A DNA stretch of 64,000 nucleotides from JBMNGO01 sp050949885 (GTDB lineage Bacteria > Bacillota > Syntrophomonadia > Syntrophomonadales > Syntrophomonadaceae), in contig JBMNGO010000001.1 of the NCBI GenBank assembly GCA_050949885.1, forward strand, positions 372,001 to 436,000, written 5' to 3'. Both the position numbers and the translations under genes were made by a program. This document shows, one piece after another, positions 1-8,273 of the stretch; within the stretch, counting starts at the first letter, position 1, and every line of letters begins with the position of its first letter. The notes beneath the pieces are model-generated. The model did no database searches. It was not told the origin of the DNA and worked only from the letters and a program-made list of their open reading frames with translations.

Positions 1-82
1 ATGCAAAAAGGCCATTGTCGGCACCAAACCATAATAATACCCTTGTAATTGACCGCAAATCGATTACTGGGAGGAACGGAGG

Positions 83-1609
83 ATGCTGACAATGACACAA
101 GCACATGATATCAGAAAGCTGTATTTTGAGGAAGGCAAGAGGATTAGTGAAATTGCCAGGGAAACAAAGCACGATCGTAAGACGGTCAGGTACTACATCG
201 AAAAAGATAACTGGAATCAAGAGTTACCTGTTGCAGTCCAGGAACCCAGTTACCCGAAACTTGATCCATTTAAGCAGGATATAGACAGCTGGCTTGAGGA
301 AGACAAAAGAGCCAAACGGAAACAGCGTCATACCGCCAGGCGCGTATACGACAGACTGATTGAGAAATATGGAGATGGCTTTGATTGTTCCTATCGTACA
401 GTTGCCGGGTATGTAGCTATGAAGAAGAAAGAAATCTTCGGGAAGAGAACTGGCTACTTGCCCTTGGAACATATACCCGGGGAAGCCCAAGTTGACTTTG
501 GAGATGCCGAATTCTATGAAAACGGACATCATTACCCTGGAAAATATTTAAATCTCTCCTTCCCCTACAGTAATCAGGGATACCTGCAGTTGTTCAAGGG
601 AGAAAACCAGGAATGCTTGTTTGAAGGCTTAAGGACCATATTTGAATACATAGGCGGCGTTCCCATCAGGATATGGTTCGACAACGCCAGCACCATGGTA
701 ACCAGAGTAATGAAGAATAGTGAGCGTAGCTTGACCGAAGGTTTTTCCCGCTTTAGGGAGCATTACCGTTTTGAGGCAGCCTTCTGCAACCCCAATGCCG
801 GGCATGAGAAAGGCAATATTGAAGGAAAGGTAGGATATCATCGTAGAAACCTCCTGGTTCCCGTACCGAAATTCAATGATCTTAAAGAATTTAATAAAGA
901 TCTGCTGATTAAGTGTGATGATGATGCGAAAAGAGCGCATTACCGTAAAGACATGACCATTGTTGAGCTTCATATGGCCGACAGAAAAGCCCTGCTGGAA
1001 ATGCCGGCAACAGCATTTGAAGCCTGTAAATATATCACTGTTAAAACCAACGGATACGGTCGATTCTACCTGAACAACAACATGCATGAATACTCTGTAT
1101 CACCGAAGTATGCAAACACGCGGGTATTGATCAAGATGACCGCATTTGAAGTAAGCGTCCTGGACGAAAGCCACCGGGAAATTGTTAAACACCAGCGGCT
1201 TTATGGAGACCATAAACAGCAGAGCATGCAGTGGCTGCCGTATCTGACGCAGTTGTCCAGGTACCCAGGAGCATTGAAGTATACCGGGATCTATCAAATG
1301 CTACCTGACCCAGTCCAGGAATACCTGGAGAAATGCACCAAAAGCGAGAAAGGAAAACTTTTAAGAGCCATCGCCACACTTACCGAAAAAAGCGGTTTTG
1401 AAAAAGCAGTAGAAACCATCGGCGCAGCACTTTCGTATGCAGTAACGGACATTGACAGCCTGCACAATCTCCATAATCGTTTGCATGCTAAAGTAGTGCA
1501 GTTTGACCCCGTTAAACTTCAGGCTTATGTGCCGCAGTTAAAAAGGTACGTTCCCGATTTTGCGGCCTATGACAAAAACCTTGGAGAGGCGGGTGAACCG
1601 AAGTGCTGA
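83..1609 (+). CDS. istA: IS21-family transposase IstA
   Basis: 508 aa DDE transposase that would cut and join the element ends together with IstB. An N-terminal helix-turn-helix occupies about residues 10-40 (ISEIARETKHDRKTVRYY). The integrase-like core shows the acidic residues in QVDFGD (about D138), IWFDNAS (about D200) and NIEGKV (about E247). The length is normal for IstA. The start is supported by GGGAGG and GGAGG just upstream. The stop overlaps the istB start by 7 bp, suggesting coupled translation. The reading frame is intact, so the protein may be active. Confidence 0.95.
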   Translation: MLTMTQAHDIRKLYFEEGKRISEIARETKHDRKTVRYYIEKDNWNQELPVAVQEPSYPKLDPFKQDIDSWLEEDKRAKRKQRHTARRVYDRLIEKYGDGFDCSYRTVAGYVAMKKKEIFGKRTGYLPLEHIPGEAQVDFGDAEFYENGHHYPGKYLNLSFPYSNQGYLQLFKGENQECLFEGLRTIFEYIGGVPIRIWFDNASTMVTRVMKNSERSLTEGFSRFREHYRFEAAFCNPNAGHEKGNIEGKVGYHRRNLLVPVPKFNDLKEFNKDLLIKCDDDAKRAHYRKDMTIVELHMADRKALLEMPATAFEACKYITVKTNGYGRFYLNNNMHEYSVSPKYANTRVLIKMTAFEVSVLDESHREIVKHQRLYGDHKQQSMQWLPYLTQLSRYPGALKYTGIYQMLPDPVQEYLEKCTKSEKGKLLRAIATLTEKSGFEKAVETIGAALSYAVTDIDSLHNLHNRLHAKVVQFDPVKLQAYVPQLKRYVPDFAAYDKNLGEAGEPKC

Positions 1610-2328
1610 GCCAGGAAATCGCAAACACATGCAAAGAACTGCGGTTAAGCCGCAACATAGCAGAAATGTCGGGAGAGATTCAGGCAGATACCCATCAGGA
1701 ATACCTGTTAAGACTATTGAAATCCGAGCTTGAGCACCGTGATATGTGCAGGAAAGACAAACTGATAAAGGGTGCCGGGTTTTATTCAGCTAAGACCTTT
1801 GAAAGCTTCAGGTTTGATGAAGTGACCCTTCCCGGAGCTATTAATCCGGAATACTTGAAAAGCTGCGAATTCATTGAGAGCAAAACCAATCTGGTAATGT
1901 ATGGAAATGTCGGGGCTGGCAAAACGCATTTGTCCATAGCATTGGGAATTGAAGCCTGCAAGAAAGGAATGGAAGTTAAATTCTTTAGGACATCAGCCCT
2001 GGTCAATAAACTGGTGGAATGCAAGAAAAACGGAACATTATCGGCGTTTATGAAGCAATTGAACAAAGCCAAGTTATTGATTTGTGATGAATGGGGTTAC
2101 GTTCCCCTGGACCGGACTGGTTCCCAGTTGCTGTTTGAAGTAATATCGGAATGCTATGAACGCAAATCAGTGATAATCACAACCAACATAGAGTTTTCAA
2201 GGTGGGTAAACGTATTCTACGATGAACAGATGACGGGAGCCATAATTGACCGATTACTTCATCACTGTCATCTTCTGATGTTTCTTGGACCAAGCAATCG
2301 CATGAGGGAGTCCCCTCTGGCTCAATAG
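1603..2328 (+). CDS. istB: IS21-family helper ATPase IstB
   Basis: 241 aa AAA+ ATPase that assists IstA in target choice. Walker A is GNVGAGKTH (about residues 101-109) and Walker B is LLICDEWGYV. The sensor-like stretch IITTNIEF and the C-terminal IIDRLLHHCH region are typical of IstB. The start is GTG at 1603 inside the end of istA, and coupling to istA is likely. The reading frame appears intact and of normal length. Confidence 0.95.
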   Translation: MLSQEIANTCKELRLSRNIAEMSGEIQADTHQEYLLRLLKSELEHRDMCRKDKLIKGAGFYSAKTFESFRFDEVTLPGAINPEYLKSCEFIESKTNLVMYGNVGAGKTHLSIALGIEACKKGMEVKFFRTSALVNKLVECKKNGTLSAFMKQLNKAKLLICDEWGYVPLDRTGSQLLFEVISECYERKSVIITTNIEFSRWVNVFYDEQMTGAIIDRLLHHCHLLMFLGPSNRMRESPLAQ

Positions 2329-2435
2329 TAGGCTACTTGATCATCGTTTCAACCATGGGGTTTACATAATAATTCCCCACCGGTGCCTGGGGAAATCTTT
2401 TTGCAAAAGTGAGGAATTTTCACTTGCAAAAAACA

Positions 2436-2855
2436 CTCAGGTGCCAAATATAGAATAGCGATCATAACCAAACAACATAAAACAAAGGGTAAGGCACCTT
2501 GTATTATGGTCTTTATTGGGGTTTCCGGAACTACAGCTTTAACTGCATACAGGTTGAGGCCAACGGGAGGAGTAATAGCAGCAACTTCCATCATCAGCAC
2601 CAGCACCACCCCAAACCAGATTGGACTCCATCCCATTGTGGTAACAATGGGCATCATCAGCGGAACGGTTAAAGCTAATATGCTTGTTGCCTCCAGGAAC
2701 ATGCCAAGTAGAGTATAGAATAGAATTATTAAAATAAAGAGGAGATATGGGGGTAGTCCCAACCCAACAATAGCATCTGTCAATAGTTCACTAAATCCAG
2801 TGATAGCCAAGTATGTACTGAACATCATTGATCCTATTACTACCACCATTATGGC
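2436..2855 (-). pseudogene. dctM: TRAP transporter large permease dctM, C-terminal fragment
   Basis: About 140 codons matching the C-terminal half of DctM, for example FLEATSILALTVPLMMPI and MEVAAITPPVGLNLYAVK, which is the conserved ITPPVG loop of the family. It is in frame with the N-terminal fragment at 4171-5025 once the IS3 element and one AGT copy are removed. The joined protein would read on from VVTST through AIMVVVIGSMM and reach about 425 residues, the usual DctM length. The fragment runs on into IS21-type sequence after YLAPE (about 2436), so only the extreme C-terminus is lost there. Translation of this fragment alone is unlikely to give a working permease. Confidence 0.9.
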
Positions 2856-2925
2856 AGTTGACCTATACCCGATTTGTCGGACACACAGTAGTTAGGTAAA
2901 ATAACAACTGTGGAGGGATTAACAA

Positions 2926-3213
2926 ATGGGGAACAAGGGAAAGCGTTATGACGCGGAATTTAAGGCGGATGCAGCCAGATTGGTGAAAGAAAGCGGCAGA
3001 TCAGTTGCCAGTGTGGCAAAGGACCTGGGGGTGAATCCCCAAACCTTGAGAAATTGGCTACGAGATAACAAGAAACAATCTTCTGATAAAGCAAGACTAA
3101 TTGAGTTGGAAGCTGAATTAAGGGCTGAAAAGCGAAGAACAGCTGACTTAGAGGAGACTGTAGCAATATTAAAAAAAGCTGCGGCCATCTTCGCGACAAA
3201 CAACCGGAAGTAA
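2926..3213 (+). CDS. IS3-family OrfA (helix-turn-helix subunit)
   Basis: 95 aa. The N-terminal helix-turn-helix contains SVASVAKDLGVNPQTLRNW, the typical IS3/IS911 OrfA signature. A leucine-rich coiled coil follows (about residues 60-88, LEAELRAEKRRTADLEE). It binds the element ends and would be fused to OrfB by frameshifting. GGAGGG lies upstream of the ATG. A run of seven A at 3171-3177 near its 3' end gives the slip site A AAA AAA for -1 frameshifting. Confidence 0.92.
   Translation: MGNKGKRYDAEFKADAARLVKESGRSVASVAKDLGVNPQTLRNWLRDNKKQSSDKARLIELEAELRAEKRRTADLEETVAILKKAAAIFATNNRK
3171..3178 (+). promoter_or_regulatory. Probable programmed -1 frameshift site between orfA and orfB
   Basis: In the orfA frame the bases are A AAA AAA G. 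Slipping back by one base gives AAA AAA AGC and continues without a stop into orfB, reading K K S C G H L R D K Q P E V S Y K F I. That stretch matches the usual start of the IS3 OrfB domain, although no start codon precedes it. The expected product is the OrfAB fusion transposase. Confidence 0.75.
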
Positions 3214-3242
3214 GCTATAAATTTATCAAGGAACACAGCTCC

Positions 3243-4082
3243 GTGTTTCCGGTTGAGAAGATGTGCCAGGTCCTCGAAGTATCGCGGAGCGGCTATTATG
3301 ATTGGAAAGACCGGCTCCCAAGCAAACGTAAGCTTGAGAACCAAGAAATACTTAAAATTGCCCGGAAGAGCTATAAAGAATGCCATGGTATGTGTGGTTT
3401 GGATAAACTCCTTGCTGATGTAAGAGAGAAGTTTCCCAACTGTAGCCGTAAGAGACTCTACGAAATCCAACGGAAAAACAAGTTATATGCCAAACGCAAA
3501 AAGAAATTTAAAGTAACAACGAATTCTAATCATAAACTACCAGTAACGGAAAATCTTTTAAATCAGAACTTTAAGACGGATAAACCGAATGCCGTATGGG
3601 TAACGGATATCAGCTACATATACACCTATGAAGGCTGGCTGTATCTAGCTATGATAAAAGATATATTCACCAAGGAAATAGTAGGCTGGGCAACGGATAG
3701 TAACATGAGAACAGAACTTTGTATTAAAGCCCTGGAAAATGCTGTGAGGCGGCATAAACCACCCAAGGGAATCATTCACCACTCTGATCGAGGCGTGCAA
3801 TATTGCAGTAGAGAATACCAGGCAACCCTTAAGAAACACGGAATGATCTGCAGTATGAGCCGGAAAGGTAACTGCTATGATAATGCCTGTGCGGAAACGT
3901 TCTTCAGTACTATAAAATGCGAGATGCTTTACCATAAACGTTATATGACACGGGAGGAGGCCCGCTGGGACATCTTTTGGTATATAGAAGTATTTTACAA
4001 CCGTAAAAGAAGACACCAAGCGCTGGGATACCTTTCACCAGCTACATTTAGAAAAGGCTATTTAGAGCAAAAGGCGGCTTAA
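3243..4082 (+). CDS. IS3-family OrfB transposase (DDE integrase core)
   Basis: 279 aa from the GTG, but the natural product is probably the OrfAB fusion made by slippage at 3171-3177. An HTH_21-like region (KRKLENQEILKIARKSY) is followed by the rve integrase core. Its catalytic residues are visible in WVTDISYIYTYEGW (D), HHSDRGVQY (D) and CAETFFSTIKCE (E). The C-terminus YNRKRRHQALGYLSP is characteristic of IS150-type proteins. No premature stop is seen. Confidence 0.93.
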   Translation: MFPVEKMCQVLEVSRSGYYDWKDRLPSKRKLENQEILKIARKSYKECHGMCGLDKLLADVREKFPNCSRKRLYEIQRKNKLYAKRKKKFKVTTNSNHKLPVTENLLNQNFKTDKPNAVWVTDISYIYTYEGWLYLAMIKDIFTKEIVGWATDSNMRTELCIKALENAVRRHKPPKGIIHHSDRGVQYCSREYQATLKKHGMICSMSRKGNCYDNACAETFFSTIKCEMLYHKRYMTREEARWDIFWYIEVFYNRKRRHQALGYLSPATFRKGYLEQKAA

Positions 4083-4170
4083 AAAAGCTAGAATTATGAG
4101 ATTTTGAGCAAAACTATGATTTAGTAAGAAAACCTAACTCTGGACTGTCTGTTTTATCGGGAAAACCCCA

Positions 4171-5025
4171 AGTTGAGGTGACGACACTGCTAACCAAACC
4201 TGATATTAAGTTCTTTATAGTAAATTCCTTTTTAATTAACCCCATCAAGAATATGGCCACAACACCTACGGCCGCAGCCTCCACAGGTGTCCAGATGCCA
4301 AAGAGAATTCCCAAAATTATGGTTAAAACCAGTACTAGGAAGGGAATAACCCCTATGAGTGAGGTTAGCTTTTCCCGCATGGTGAACACTTGAGACTTTG
4401 GAGCCAGACCTGGCTTGATGATGCATCTAATCGCAACCATTAGGGCAAATAGACAGGCCAATACCAGACCCGGCAGTATGCCGGCGATCAATAGTTTACC
4501 GATCGACTGCTCAGCAAAGATAGAATATAGAATAAAGGTAATACTAGGCGGGATCATTATTGCTAAAGTCCCCCCCACTGTAACTACTCCAACCGATAAT
4601 GCTTCATCATAATTAAACCTTCTCAGTTCCGGCAGTGCAATTCTGGCCATAGTTGCAGCTGTAGCCGCACTAGAACCTGTTAAGGTAGCCATCCCGGCAC
4701 AGGTTATCACCGTGGCAATTGCGGTGCCGCCAGGCAATCTTCCCATCCACTTATAAGCGGCATTGAATAGTCCAGTGGTAATCTGTGATTCTGAAGCAAA
4801 AGCAGCTAACAAAACGAATAGTGGGATAACCACAAAACTATAGGTAGTAGTTACTGATACACTTAGCAGCATGGGTAAACCAATTCCGCTCTCAATCCTG
4901 CCGGTAAAGATAGTTATACCCACCATACCGGCTATACCCAGGGTTATTCCTACATTAATTCCAATAGCCAGGAAAATGACAATTATTGCTGTTGTCACAA
5001 TTATCGATAACAGGGCTGCATCCAT
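4171..5025 (-). pseudogene. dctM: TRAP transporter large permease dctM, N-terminal fragment
   Basis: 285 native codons of a DctM-type permease for secondary, ion-driven uptake of organic acids. It is strongly hydrophobic with several membrane segments. The family motifs are visible: VIPLFVLLAAFASES, the GSSAATAATM loop, and GGTLAIMIPPSITFILY. The start ATG at 5025 follows GGGGG, 15 bp after dctQ. The IS3 element at 2859-4170 cuts it after codon 285. The open frame runs 22 meaningless codons into the element. Together with the fragment at 2436-2855 it makes a nearly complete gene. Confidence 0.92.
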
Positions 5026-5040
5026 TTACTTACCCCCTTC

Positions 5041-5580
5041 TTAATTGGCAATTATTTTTGATTTAATGGTGGAATCTGTTAGAAAGATATTTCGGCTGTT
5101 TACTGCTATGATGAATAAAAGAGTGATGCACATTAAAATGCTTCCAAATACCAAGAAACTCAGGGGGATTATAGTTGGAATTTCAACAAGTCCCCGGCGA
5201 ACATAATGTTCATTCATGGCAATGATGAATTCTTCAGTACCGGTCCAAAACAAAATTCCAAAAAAAATAAGGCTTACCAAGCCATTAATAACATCAAGGA
5301 AAGACCGAACTTTTTCATTTAATAACGAATAAAGGATGTCAATCCTTATTTGTCTATTTGAATATTGGGTAAAAGCTATGGAAAGGAAAACCATCATTAA
5401 GAAAGCCACTTCGGTAATTTCAAATACTCCACCGATTGGCTTTCCAACCAACCAACGAATAAACACATCTACTGTTATCAACAGAGCAACAACAAAGAGT
5501 ATTACCCCTCCAACAGTTGCAGAAACACTACATACTCTCTCCAATAACCTATTCAAATTCTTCACCTCTCTAATCTTCAA
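5041..5580 (-). CDS. dctQ: TRAP transporter small permease DctQ
   Basis: 179 aa with four hydrophobic segments, the DctQ size and topology. The family region VDVFIRWLVGKPIGGVFEI followed by LMMVFLSIAFTQ is visible. It normally pairs with DctM and with a periplasmic-type binding protein DctP. It lies 15 bp upstream of dctM in the same direction. No dctP is seen within the window, upstream or downstream. Because dctM is interrupted, this transporter is probably non-functional unless another DctM substitutes. Confidence 0.9.
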   Translation of the reverse strand: MKIREVKNLNRLLERVCSVSATVGGVILFVVALLITVDVFIRWLVGKPIGGVFEITEVAFLMMVFLSIAFTQYSNRQIRIDILYSLLNEKVRSFLDVINGLVSLIFFGILFWTGTEEFIIAMNEHYVRRGLVEIPTIIPLSFLVFGSILMCITLLFIIAVNSRNIFLTDSTIKSKIIAN

Positions 5581-6048
5581 TCTTTGCGCAATTCTTCCTA
5601 AGAATGATCCAATAAACCCCTACTGTAATTAGAGGTAACTGCGACGTTTCTCTAAAGAGACCTTGTGCATGTCCTGTTCTTAACGGTGATCGGTGAATTT
5701 TCCCTCTAGGTCGATTTGATTATAGTATGATCACTGTTTAGGCCTTACTCCTCTTGTCCAAATACCCACCCCCTATCGCTTTTATCCCTACCCGGACATA
5801 GCTTTTATAATGAGCGCCAACAGCAAGAGATTAGAAATACTTAACCATATTAATATCTCGATTATTTGAAAAAAACCTTACATCGTCGTCTAAATCTGAT
5901 AACAAACCTGCCTTGACATTGTCAGGCAAAAAACATCCCTATTCTTAAATTTGTATACACCCCTTTAAAGAACTCCCTGTTGTATGCTTATGGATTTAAT
6001 GCGGTTGTCCAGAGACGCGTGCAAGCTATTATAATAAACGAACTAAAC

Positions 6049-6088
6049 AAAAAAACCCTGCGCCGGCATTCTAATTCCAGCAGCAGGG
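6049..6088 (-). terminator. Intrinsic terminator after the 57-aa ORF
   Basis: On the minus strand the stem CCCTGC and CTGG pairs with CCGG and GCAGGG, and TTTTTTT follows. It overlaps the end of the ORF at 6071-6244. Confidence 0.6.
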
Positions 6089-6244
6089 TATTGTTCTATA
6101 GTCCTCAAAGTCATTAACGAAGAAATAAATTATGAATTTTTCGAGCATTACTTTAGACCATGCTTTAACTAAAGCTTTATTACCATTAGCAAGACAATTT
6201 ATTTCAATAACTCTATCTTCAGGTATTGCTAAACTTCTTTTCAT
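6071..6244 (-). CDS. Small hypothetical protein (57 aa), possible remnant
   Basis: A 57-codon ORF beginning MKRSLAIPEDRVIEI and ending near the stem of a terminator. GGGAGAAAGGG lies 6-15 bases before the ATG, which is a plausible ribosome binding site. The sequence is not recognised and shows no signal peptide or clear domain. It sits alone in a gene-poor gap next to mobile-element-like sequence, so a decayed fragment is as likely as a real small gene. Confidence 0.3.
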   Translation of the reverse strand: MKRSLAIPEDRVIEINCLANGNKALVKAWSKVMLEKFIIYFFVNDFEDYRTIPCCWN

Positions 6245-6409
6245 ATAGCTGCCCTTTCTCCCGGTCGGTGCATTATGTGCAACCTGATTCCCAGTATTTT
6301 ACACCAATCCAAAGTGCTTCCGGGCGAATTTTGTTGGTAAATGTTGCCTACAGTTATTAAAATAGCACGTTTTTGTATTGCTTTCAAGAGGGTTATAGAG
6401 ATTTGTAGA

Positions 6410-6502
6410 ATCATGGGGACAGGTACCTTGATTCTTTTATGGCCAGCATAAACAAATATGTTAGGACCATTTAGAAAGAATCAAGGTACCTGTCCCCGTG
6501 AT
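6410..6502. repeat. Long imperfect palindrome (REP/MITE-like), 28-bp arms
   Basis: The arms at 6410-6437 and 6475-6502 are inverted copies with one mismatch. Each contains GGGGACAGGTACC or its complement, around a 37-base loop. Similar GGGGACAGGT and GGGGTCAGATT palindromes are known near IS200-like REP-associated tyrosine transposases. No such transposase is seen here. It lies just before znuC and extends a spurious upstream reading frame there. Confidence 0.75.
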
Positions 6503-6571
6503 TTTCTTGACTATAAATTATTAATAGCTAATACTATATTAGAAACAAACGGCTATTGGGGAGGTATCCCG

Positions 6572-7351
6572 GTGGGAAATGTTATGGCCATTGAATTGTC
6601 TCATGTTAATGTTTTCTTTGATGATGTCTGTGCTCTGTACAATATTAACCTTAAGGTTAAAGAAAAGGAATTTATGGGCATCATCGGTCCCAACGGGGGA
6701 GGCAAAACCACCCTTTTGAAGGTAATACTCGGATTAATCAAACCATCTGCGGGATCAGTGCGAGTGCTGGGCTTACCGCCTGCAGAATCTCATGGTTATA
6801 TGGGCTATGTGCCTCAATACTCCAAATTTGACCGCCGTTTTCCCATCAATGTTAAAGATGTTGTATTAATGGGCCGTCTTCATAAGAGCGGGCCTTTTTT
6901 GCACCGATATTCCAGCCAGGATGAAAAAAGAGCGAATGAAGTAATGAAGCAGATGGAAGTCTATGACTTGGCTCACAGGCAGATTGGCCAGTTATCGGGC
7001 GGCCAAATGCAAAGGGTGCTGATTGCCCGAGCCCTGGTTCTGGAACCCCAAATAATCCTTTTGGATGAGCCTACAGCCAGCCTGGATTCCTATTCCAAGT
7101 CCCATATTTGTTCTCTTTTAAAAGAGCTTAATGAGTCAATGACGGTTGTAATGGTTACCCATGATATGGGTGTAATCTCTTCCTATGTGGAGAGCATTGC
7201 CTGTTTGAATCAAGAACTGATCTATCACGGAGGGCCTGAGCTAGATACAGATATTTTGGGCAAAGCCTACGGATGTCCAATAGAATTGATAGCTCACGGG
7301 GTTCCTCATCGGGTTTTACATGAACATGCGGAGGATTCTTTGAATGATTGA
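6572..7351 (+). CDS. znuC: Metal (zinc/manganese-type) ABC transporter ATP-binding protein
   Basis: Cytoplasmic ATPase of a metal-uptake ABC transporter. Walker A is GPNGGGKTT, the signature is LSGGQMQRV and Walker B is IILLDEPTASLD, with the switch histidine in VTHDM. I place the start at GTG 6572, seven bases after GGGGAGG; ATG 6584 is an alternative. A longer frame from 6458 begins inside the palindrome and is unlikely. The gene overlaps the permease by 8 bp. The metal is inferred from the ABC-3 permease partner and cannot be fixed from sequence. Confidence 0.88.
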   Translation: MGNVMAIELSHVNVFFDDVCALYNINLKVKEKEFMGIIGPNGGGKTTLLKVILGLIKPSAGSVRVLGLPPAESHGYMGYVPQYSKFDRRFPINVKDVVLMGRLHKSGPFLHRYSSQDEKRANEVMKQMEVYDLAHRQIGQLSGGQMQRVLIARALVLEPQIILLDEPTASLDSYSKSHICSLLKELNESMTVVMVTHDMGVISSYVESIACLNQELIYHGGPELDTDILGKAYGCPIELIAHGVPHRVLHEHAEDSLND

Positions 7352-8171
7352 GGCATTGTTTGAATACCAATTTATGCAGAACGCCTTGATTTCTGCAATA
7401 CTGGCCAGTATTGCCTGCGGCATAATTGGCCCGGTAATAATGGAAAAAAAGCTGGTAATGATGAGCGGCGGCATAGCCCATACCGCTTTTGGAGGTATAG
7501 GACTAGGTTATTTTCTTGGTATTGAACCTATTATTGGAGCCTTGTTTTTCTCCGTCTTGGCCGCCGTTGCAATAGCTTTAATTCATAAGAACACACGTAC
7601 TAGTTCGGATTTGTTAATCGGCATGTTTTGGTCCCTGGGTATGGCCTTGGGTATTCTTTTTATCGCTTTTACCCCTGGTTACCCGCCCGATATGACTTCT
7701 TATTTATTTGGGGACATTCTGACCGTATCCCAGTTGGATATTATACTCATAGGCTGCCTGGATCTTATAATTGTCTTTGTTTTCTTTGCCTTCTTTAATC
7801 TGTTTAAAGCTTATTTGTTCGATGAAGAATTTTCGGCTGTAATAGGTATTCCCATTGTTATACTTGAATATACTCTGTATATTTTGATAGCTCTCTCCGT
7901 TGTCAGTCTCATAAGGGTGGCAGGTATAATCCTTATAATTGCCTTACTGACTGTTCCTCCTTCCATCGCTAAACTATTTACTTACCAGTTTAAAAGTATT
8001 ATTCTAATTTCTATAGCTGTAGGTACTTTATTCAGCATTTTGGGCATTTGGATATCCTATTATATGGATATTCCGTCCGGAGCCGCCATAGTAGTATTAG
8101 CTGTTGGCTCTTATGTTATAACCTCAATAATAAGGGGGATTGTTCGCAAATACTGGGCAATTATCAACTGA
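7344..8171 (+). CDS. znuB: Metal ABC transporter permease (ABC-3 family)
   Basis: 275 aa membrane protein with about eight hydrophobic segments. The family features near the N-terminus are IGPVIMEKKLVMMSGGIAHTAFGG, where the SGG..H loop is typical of ZnuB/MntB permeases. It overlaps znuC by 8 bp, so the two are co-translated. No substrate-binding lipoprotein or Fur-type regulator flanks the pair, so the binding subunit must be encoded elsewhere or be absent. Confidence 0.9.
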   Translation: MIEALFEYQFMQNALISAILASIACGIIGPVIMEKKLVMMSGGIAHTAFGGIGLGYFLGIEPIIGALFFSVLAAVAIALIHKNTRTSSDLLIGMFWSLGMALGILFIAFTPGYPPDMTSYLFGDILTVSQLDIILIGCLDLIIVFVFFAFFNLFKAYLFDEEFSAVIGIPIVILEYTLYILIALSVVSLIRVAGIILIIALLTVPPSIAKLFTYQFKSIILISIAVGTLFSILGIWISYYMDIPSGAAIVVLAVGSYVITSIIRGIVRKYWAIIN

Positions 8172-8273
8172 GTATTTGTGCTTTTTGCAATCGGGGTTCC
8201 CAAAATTATCCATGGAATGTTATATTGTTAGAGTTAGCATGTTAATTAATAACCAACCAGGAGGTTCTTCATC

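Larger units (their letters stand above)
1..2435 (+). mobile_element. IS21-family insertion sequence, left tip outside the window
   Basis: The element carries istA and istB overlapping by 7 bp, the standard IS21 layout. Its right end is placed at about 2435, where the minus strand begins TGTTTTTTGC. An internal terminal repeat supports this: the plus strand at 2-25 has TGCAAAAAG, 9 bases, then GGCACC, and the minus strand near 2400-2380 has TGCAAAAAG, 9 bases, then GGCACC. IS21 elements usually carry such multiple end repeats, so the outermost left end should lie just before base 1. The right end interrupts the last codons of dctM. Target duplication cannot be tested here. Confidence 0.85.
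2859..4170 (+). mobile_element. IS3-family (IS150-like) insertion sequence with AGT target duplication
   Basis: A 1312-bp element with orfA and orfB in overlapping frames. Both ends begin 5'-TG, and the inverted ends share 24 of the first 39 positions by my alignment. The shared blocks include CCCGAT, the GACA block and AGTTAGGT. The direct repeat AGT flanks it at 2856-2858 and 4171-4173, matching the 3-4 bp duplications of this family. It is inserted in the opposite orientation to dctM. Both ORFs and both ends look intact, so insertion may be recent. Confidence 0.93.
5581..6409. other. Gene-poor spacer between dctQ and the palindrome
   Basis: About 830 bases without a confident gene. It holds the small minus-strand ORF at 6071-6244 and its terminator at 6049-6088. 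On the minus strand a TATAAT lies near 5720-5726, which could be a -10 box for dctQM, but no good -35 precedes it. I see no DctP remnant, RNA gene or repeat array here. Confidence 0.5.

Noticed and set aside
6458..6571. N-terminal extension of the znuC product
   Set aside because: The reading frame begins inside the palindrome and the family fold begins near MAIELSHVNV; a good ribosome site lies before GTG 6572.
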